A stretch of DNA of 64,000 nt from Candidatus Hepatoplasma crinochetorum (lineage in GTDB: Bacteria > Bacillota_I > Bacilli_A > Mycoplasmatales > Hepatoplasmataceae): assembly GCA_001179805.1 (NCBI GenBank), contig CWGI01000001.1, positions 434,001-498,000 of the forward strand. Direction: 5' to 3'. Below, piece by piece: positions 58,282-64,000 of this stretch (position 1 is its first letter; every line of letters starts with the position of its first letter). Below the pieces are notes generated by a model. It was not told the origin of the DNA. It was given only the letters and a program-made list of their open reading frames with translations, and did not search any database. The translations under genes were made by a program, and so were the position numbers.

Positions 58282-59656
58282 TTTAAAATTTAAAATAATA
58301 GGATTATTATTATTTTTAATAATAATATTTATTTTTATTTGAGAATGAGGGTGAACAATTTCAATATTTTTTACCTTAATTTTAATTTATGTTCTTTTCT
58401 CAAAAAGAGGAGGATCGATTTTTGATGCTTTTAAAATGTTTAAAGCAGAACAAGAAGAATTAAAAGAAGAACAAAAAGAAGAAGACCAAGAGAATATTAT
58501 TCAAATTTCTTTAAGTGACTTTAAACCGAAAAAAGGAGCAAAAATAGCAATTGCTCTTTCTGGGGGGGTTGATTCTGCAACTTCTGCTTATCTTTTAAAA
58601 AAAGAAGGATATGAATTAAAAGCTTTCTTTATGGTAAATTGAGATTCAACAATAAATTCTGAACTTAATTATATTTTAACTGATGATGAAGTTTGCCAAC
58701 AAACTAAGGATTATATTGATGCTAAAAAAGTAGCTGATTTTTTGGGAATTGAACTTATAAGAATAAATTTTATTAAGCAATATTGGGATTTAGTATTTCA
58801 AAAATTTTTAAAAGAAATCAAAATGGGAATAACGCCTAATCCTGATATATTTTGCAATAAATATATAAAATTTAAAGAATTTACAGATTATATTTTTAAA
58901 AATTATCCTGAAATGGAATATGTTTCAACAGGACATTATGCTTCTGTTAAAGAAAAAGATGGAGAATTATTTTTAGGAGAAGCGGTTGATACATTTAAGG
59001 ATCAAACTTATTTTTTATCTGAAATAGATCGTAAAATTTTAAGTAAAGTATATTTTCCGCTTGCAAATATTAAAAAAAGTGAAGTTAGAAAAATTGCAAT
59101 AAAAGCGAATTTACCTACAGCAACAAAAAAAGATTCTACCGGAATTTGTTTTATAGGGAAAAGAAATTTTCCTGATTTTATTGCTAATTATCTTAAAGAA
59201 AAACCAGGAAAAATTATTGATCAAAAAACAAATAAAGAATTAGGAAAACATCGGGGAGTTTTATTTTATACTTTGGGACAACGAAAAGGGCTTAATTTAG
59301 GTGGGCAAGAATATCCTTATTTTGTTAGTAAAAAGGATATTAAAAAAAATATTTTATACGTAGCAACTGAAAAAAATCCTGAATATTTATATTCAAATTA
59401 TATTGAAACTAACGATTTTAATCTATTAGCTCCATTTGAATTATTAAAAGACAATGTCTGAATAAAAACAAGACATTCAGAAATTATTTATGAAGCTAGA
59501 ATATTAGATGTTGTAAATAAAAATGGTAAAATTAAATTAATTTTAAAAACAATGGAAGATATAAAAGCTGTTACACCAGGGCAAGAAGTCGTTGTTTATA
59601 AACATAAATTATGTCTTGGTGGTGGACAGATCAGTAAAAATGAACTTAAAATTTAA
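58274..59656 (+). CDS. mnmA: tRNA 2-thiouridylase MnmA with N-terminal two-helix membrane extension
   Basis: 460 residues, about 90 more than usual. Residues about 90-460 are MnmA: PP-loop ALSGGVDSATSAYLL (96-110), first catalytic Cys in DEVCQQTKDYIDAKKVA, NPDIFCNKYIKF, TGHYASV, DQTYFLS, KDSTGICFIGKRNF (second Cys), GQRKGLNLGG and CLGGGQI. In front are two hydrophobic helices (about 5-25 and 27-43) and an acidic Glu/Gln linker, with no stop or separate start. An internal ATG at 58436 (M55) exists; GAGGAGG lies 22 nt upstream, too far for normal use. Start overlaps gatB, supporting the long form. Confidence 0.9.
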
Positions 59657-60560
59657 AAATATATTTTACCCTTTGATTGTTTGATTATTAACTTTTATTT
59701 TCTTCTTCTTTTTCATTTTATTTATTGGACTTCCTTTTACAAGTAAAACAATATTAGAATTTAATAATTCTCAATCATGAATATTTTGATTATCTTTTTT
59801 CTTTATATATTCAATAGTAATATATTTAATTTTATATTTGGATACGAAAAAAAATAACCTTGATTCTGCAAAATATTTTAAATTATTTTTTGTGTTTTTA
59901 TTTGTAAATGCAATTTTAAGTTTAATTCCAATGCTTATTTTTATAAGTTTGAGTGGATTTATAAAAGGCGATGTTTCAAACACTGTTAGAATTTCATTTA
60001 TTATTTTTATTTATCTTATTTTACTTTGATTTTTATTTGTTTATTATTTTAATTTATTAATTTCTATTTCTTTAGAAAAGGAAAAAATTCTACAAATTAT
60101 TAATCACAATATCTGATTTTTTATTTTTAATAAGATAAATTTTAAAATAAAAGGAAATCTTTTATATGAATTTGAAATTAAAAGAAAAAATTTAATTTTT
60201 GCTTGTTATTTCATTGATGAAAAATATCATGTAATTCAAATTCAATTTGAAGATCAAATTGAAATTTTAGGAAAATCAAAAGATAAAAATAAGGTAGTTG
60301 ATTTTTTTGTTGATGTATTAGAGAAAAATCAAAATAATGATAATAATTTGCAAAAAATAGCAGCCGATGATATAGCAAAAATAAGTCTAGATTATTTAAT
60401 TAATAATCCATCTAATTATTTTATTTATCTTAATAATAATTTTGAAAATTTGATATTAAAGGGAAAAATACCTGAAAAAGTTATAATTATGAAAGAAAAA
60501 AATTTTGTTTATCAATTTAAAAAAATTTTAAAGAAAATAAAAAAAGAGGAAATAAATTAG
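59640..60560 (+). CDS. Unknown membrane protein with four helices
   Basis: 306 residues. Four hydrophobic helices between about residues 8 and 145, then a 160-residue soluble cytoplasmic part with no recognised motif. Start overlaps mnmA by 17 nt and its end abuts the next ATG, so co-translated. Several TGA-Trp codons. No family assigned. Confidence 0.7.
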
Positions 60561-61400
60561 ATGTTTAATGATATTGAAGCGGTATTTATTGATCTTGATA
60601 AAACACTTACAACAAGAAAAAAAAAATATGATGTCTCTCTTGATAATAGATTACAAATTAAAAATTTGCAAAAGAGAAAAGTTTGAACAATTATTACTAC
60701 CGGTAGAACAAAACAAGATATTATAAGAGTATGAAATCAAATTCACTTGAATAATTATTGTGACTATGTTATTTATTCAAATGGAGCGATGATTGAGAAT
60801 TTTCGTAAAAACGAAATAATTCATCAAAAAAAAATTAATTTTAATCAAATTTTAGAATTTTTAGAATATATTAAAGAAAATCATCCAAAATGAATTTTTC
60901 GTTTTGCTGATGGAACAGATTTTTTTACATTTAATAATATTGGATTAAAATATAAATTTTTAAATTTATTAATTAAAGATTTTAATATTAAAAAATTTTC
61001 CTTGGAAGAATTTAATAAATTTAAAAAATTTGATACCTCTAAAATAGGAATTATAGGATCTTTTAGTGGAAAGAAAACTAAAAAAATTTTAAATATTATT
61101 CAAGAAAAATTTCCTAATTTTAAAATTGTAAACTCTGGTCTTAAAATTTATCTTGAGATAACAAATCAAAATGTTACAAAAGGAATGGCTGCTATCGTTC
61201 TTGCTGATTATCTTAATTTAAATTTAGATAATACAATAGCAATAGGTGATTCAAATAATGATAAAGCATTATTTGAAATTGTTGGATATCCAGTTGCGAT
61301 GAAAAAATCTGATAAAGATCTTCTAAAAATTGCAAAATTTAGAACAAAATCAGCAAAAAAAAATGGTGTTGCAAAAGTAATAAAAAATATAAATATTTAA
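60561..61400 (+). CDS. HAD-superfamily phosphatase, Cof type
   Basis: 279 residues. Haloacid-dehalogenase motifs: FIDLDKTLTT (two Asp nucleophile/acid; Gly of the usual DxDGT replaced by Lys), TTGRTKQD (Ser/Thr motif II), KGMAAIVLAD (Lys motif III) and AIGDSNNDKALFEIVGYPVAMKKS (motif IV). The Cof-type cap lies between motifs II and III. Substrates of this family are sugar phosphates, nucleotides or FMN. ATG begins directly after the previous TAG. Trp at TGA codons. Confidence 0.9.
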
Positions 61401-61417
61401 ATAAATAGAGGTTTAAA

Positions 61418-61819
61418 ATGTTTGATAAATTAAAAAAATTATTAGAAAATTCATATGCTCCATATTCAGCTTTTAAGGTAGCATCAATTATAAAAACTAA
61501 AAGCAAAAAAGAATATTTCGGAGTAAATGTTGAATCTGCTGCTTTTTCTAATACAATGTGTGCTGAAAGAAATGCTATTTTTAGTGCAATTAGCAGCGGG
61601 ATTAAATGAGGAGATATTACTGAGATTCATTTACTAGCGTTTTCAGAAAAGAAAAAGAATCAAAATGAATTCGCAACTCCTTGTGGTAGTTGTAGACAGA
61701 TTATTAGTGAATCTTCAAATAATAAAGCTTTAATTTATATTTACAATTTAAAGGGAGAGATCAAAAAGACAACAATTGAAAAATTGTTGCCTGATAACTT
61801 TAATGATAAAGATTTTTAA
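61418..61819 (+). CDS. cdd: Cytidine deaminase
   Basis: 133 residues. Homotetrameric-type CDA: YAPYSAFKVA, GVNVESAAFSNTMCAERNAIF (Cys and catalytic Glu) and ATPCGSCRQII (two zinc Cys). Feeds uridine/deoxyuridine into the pathway with dut, tdk and thyA just after. AGAGG at 61407-61411 before the ATG. One TGA-Trp. Ends head-on against dut with no gap. Confidence 0.95.
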
Positions 61820-62320
61820 TTAATAATTTGTATCTTGTCTTGTAAAATTTATTTGATTTTTTAATTTATAAGAATTAAAAATTTCCCCTACTTCAAAATC
61901 ATAATAAATCCCAATTTGTAATAATTTTACAAATATTTCTTTTAATGCTTTTTTTTCTTGTTTTTTCTGTAAAACCAAAATTAAATTAATAATTTCTAAA
62001 TAAAGAATTTCAATTTCTTTATTTTCTTCTTTTATTTCGATATCTCAATCATCATATTTTAAATCATTAGCAATTGAAATTAAAAAGTGAATAATATCAA
62101 CAAACTCATCTAAAATAACTTCTTTTTTACTATGCTCTTTTTTCGATCAATATTTAAAAAATCTTAATTCATTTGCAAATTCTCCTAATTCTACAAAAAT
62201 AGCAATTATTTTTTTATTAAATATTTCTTGATTATTTTTAAAATTACTTTTTTTTAATATATATTGATCTAAAATTTTTTGTTGGTCTGAAATATTTTTA
62301 AAATTAATTTTTAATATCAT
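61820..62320 (-). CDS. dut: dUTPase, all-alpha (dimeric, MazG-like)
   Basis: 166 residues. Converts dUTP to dUMP and PPi, keeping uracil out of DNA and supplying thyA. All-alpha type signatures: AIFVELGEFANELRFFKYW (ExxE metal site) and VILDEFVDIIHFLISIAND (ExxD). Not related to trimeric beta-type dUTPase. Convergent with cdd, stop codons adjacent. TGTAAAAT lies 6 nt before the ATG, another probable leaderless start. Confidence 0.92.
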
Positions 62321-62326
62321 AGTTAA

Positions 62327-62332
62327 ATTTTA
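62327..62332 (-). promoter_or_regulatory. Promoter -10 box of dut
   Basis: TAAAAT on the minus strand, preceded by TG, 6 nt before the ATG at 62320. Confidence 0.5.
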
Positions 62333-62438
62333 CATTAATAAAATTATCAAATTATTAAAGATTGATTTTTAATTTAAAATTGATAAAATCTAATTATTAA
62401 TAATATTATTAATAAAATTAAAGGAAATATTTGTAAAA

Positions 62439-63059
62439 TTGAAACCAAATTCAAATTTATATCTTTATTATGGTCCTATGTTTTCGGGGAAATCAAAAAA
62501 GTTAATTGAAGTCTATAATTCTTTAAAATTAGAAAAAATAATTTTTAAACCAAAAATTGATACTCGAAGTAAAAATTTTGTGATTTCTCGAGAAGGCGGA
62601 AAAATTGAGGCAATATCAATACAAAAAATTGAAGATATATATAGTTATCTTGAAAATATTGATATAAAAGACATTTTTTTTGATGAAATGTTTATGCTTG
62701 AAGGGAATATAAATAATGTAGTAGATGATTTACTATTAAAAAATTATCGTATTCATATTGCATCATTAGATAAAAATTATTTAGGAAATGAATTTATTGA
62801 AATAAAAAAATTAATCAAAAAAACTCCTGAGTATAATAAACACAAATTATTCGGACGTTGTCATATTTGTAATATGCCTTCCAATTGAACGGTTCGTTTA
62901 GTTGATGGATATCTTGATAGCGATAAATCACCAGAAATAATTGTTGATGATGATAATAAAAAAGTTATTTATGAAACAAGATGCGATAATCATAAATTTA
63001 CAGAAAAAATTTTAGAACAAGAAAAAATTTATAAAGATTCGGAGGCAATATATAATTAA
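62439..63059 (+). CDS. tdk: Thymidine kinase (type II, zinc-containing)
   Basis: 206 residues. P-loop YYGPMFSGKSKKLIE, Walker B/DRH region FFDEMFML, zinc Cys in LFGRCHICNMPS and ETRCDNHKF, one TGA-Trp. No ATG is placed well; TTG at 62439 follows AAGGAAAT (62421-62428) and gives the usual N-terminus. The stop overlaps the thyA ATG (TAATG). Confidence 0.93.
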
Positions 63060-63925
63060 TGGAACAATATTTAAATTTATTGAAAAAAATTTTAAATGAA
63101 GGGGATTTTAAAGATGATCGAACTCAAATAGGAACAATTTCTTATTTTAGTTTACAGACAAGATATAATTTACAAAATGGATTACCAATTATTACAACAA
63201 AGGAAGTAAATTTTAAAGCAATCTTACATGAATTATTATGATTTCTTAAAGGTGATACAAATATTAGATATCTTGTTTTAAATGATGTTTCAATTTGAAA
63301 TGCTTGACCTTTTGAGAATTTTAAAAAAAGTAGTGATTATAAAAATCAAGATATCAACCAATTTGCTGAATTAATTAAAAATGATTCTGAGTTTGCAAAA
63401 AAATATGGTGATTTAGGTCCAGTTTATGGAAAACAATGAAGAAATTTTAATGGAAAAGATCAATTAAAAGAGGCTTTAAAATTATTGAAAGAAAACCCTA
63501 ATTCAAGACGAATAATTATTTCTGCTTGAAATCCAAATGATGTTGATAAGATGCTTTTACCACCTTGTCATGCTTTTTTTCAATTTTATATTTTAAATGG
63601 GAAATTAAGTTGTCAATTATATCAAAGATCAGCAGATCTTTTTTTAGGGGTTCCTTTTAATATAACATCTTATTCTATTCTTACAATTTTGATCGCTCAT
63701 CATCTTGGATTGGAAGCAAAGGAATTTGTTCATGTTCTAGGTGATGCTCATATTTATAAAAATCATATCGAACAAGTAAAATCTCAACTTAAAAGAAAAC
63801 CATATAATTTACCACAATTGAAAATTAAAAAAAGATATCAAAATATAGATGATTATAGTTTTGATGATTTTGAATTATTAAATTATAATCATCATCCAAA
63901 AATAATCGGAAAAGTAGCGGTTTAG
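63059..63925 (+). CDS. thyA: Thymidylate synthase
   Basis: 288 residues. Methylates dUMP using methylene-tetrahydrofolate. Catalytic Cys170 in [56 protein letters not shown] and [16 protein letters not shown] all present. GGAGG at 63041-63045 precedes the start. Several TGA-Trp codons. folA follows 3 nt later, the common thyA-folA order. Confidence 0.97.
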
Positions 63926-63928
63926 TAA

Positions 63929-64000
63929 ATGTTAAAAATAATAGCAGCTCATGACAACGAATTTTTAATTGGAAATAAAAATAAATTACCTTGAAATATT
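63929..64000 (+). CDS. folA: Dihydrofolate reductase, N-terminal 24 residues (3' end outside window)
   Basis: Starts MLKIIAAHDNEFLIGNKNKLPWNI, the DHFR opening with the conserved I-G-x-x-N-x-LPW (Trp coded by TGA). Cut by the window edge. Regenerates tetrahydrofolate consumed by the thyA reaction just upstream. Confidence 0.88.

Noticed and set aside
58407-58436. GAGGAGG as ribosome-binding site for a normal-length MnmA starting at 58436
   Set aside because: Spacing to the in-frame ATG is 22 nt and no other in-frame start is closer; the motif also encodes Lys-Arg-Gly-Gly. Kept only as an alternative.

Overview
The window is a dense, very AT-rich piece of a Mollicutes (mycoplasma-like) chromosome. 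In-frame TGA codons interrupt almost every recognisable gene exactly where family members carry tryptophan (valS, lon, tyrS, recA, thyA and others), so TGA is read as Trp (genetic code 4). Two tandem tRNA-Trp genes are present, one with anticodon UCA (reads UGA) and one with CCA (reads UGG). Most genes are small, tightly packed and often overlap by 1-50 nt. The sequence alone does not settle the species. A single 16S-23S-5S operon and a small set of metabolic genes fit a host-associated mollicute; a 'Candidatus Hepatoplasma'-like lineage is one possibility I cannot verify.

Layout. 1-9962 (+): end of asnS, tsaD, folD, an RDD membrane protein, pcrA/uvrD, an unknown membrane-anchored protein, a PstB ATPase with a long coiled-coil extension, and proS. 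10010-12142 (+): two unknown genes, acpP, tRNA-Trp(UCA), tRNA-Trp(CCA), an odd third tRNA-like gene and a terminator. 12165-13941 (-): two DegV/FakB-like genes. 14070-18629 (+): M42 peptidase, a YtxG/YtxH-like pair, tyrS and a sigma-region-4-like protein. 18626-21184 (-): a KAP-type membrane P-loop NTPase and ppa. 21245-23246 (+): ECF S component, phosphodiesterase, tRNA-Arg(UCU) and a DUF3196-like protein. 23323-38458 (+): a long collinear gene chain tig-lon-valS-rluD-rnj-like-ftsK-like-trx-unknown-cmk-der-gpsA-hup. 38575-44491: yugP-like protease, DnaD-like gene, recU (-), rnpB, pgsA, cinA, recA, ymdB. 44520-49687: rRNA operon with two promoters, processing stems and a terminator.

49745-53663 is the accessory part. 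Two paralogous Panacea-domain (DUF4065) antitoxin-like genes, each followed by a paralogous partner of unknown family, lie on the minus strand around a plus-strand membrane-anchored surface-type protein. This is the best candidate for a poorly described system here. 53784-64000: a CNNM/HlyC-type membrane protein divergent from gatCAB across a perfect 40-bp palindrome, an MnmA with a two-helix membrane extension, an unknown four-helix membrane protein, a Cof-type HAD phosphatase, and a thymidine-nucleotide group (cdd, all-alpha dUTPase, tdk, thyA, start of folA).

How the parts work together: acpP, the two DegV/FakB-like proteins, gpsA and pgsA fit phospholipid synthesis from scavenged fatty acids; cdd, dut, tdk, thyA, folA and folD form a dTMP/folate group; recA, recU, pcrA and the DnaD-like gene are replication and recombination functions; gatCAB, mnmA, tsaD, rluD and rnpB serve tRNA and rRNA maturation. 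Several conserved enzymes look catalytically dead (RNase J-like, FtsK-like), suggesting reductive evolution toward structural roles. Many promoters place a TATAAT only 6-10 nt before the start codon, suggesting frequent leaderless mRNAs.
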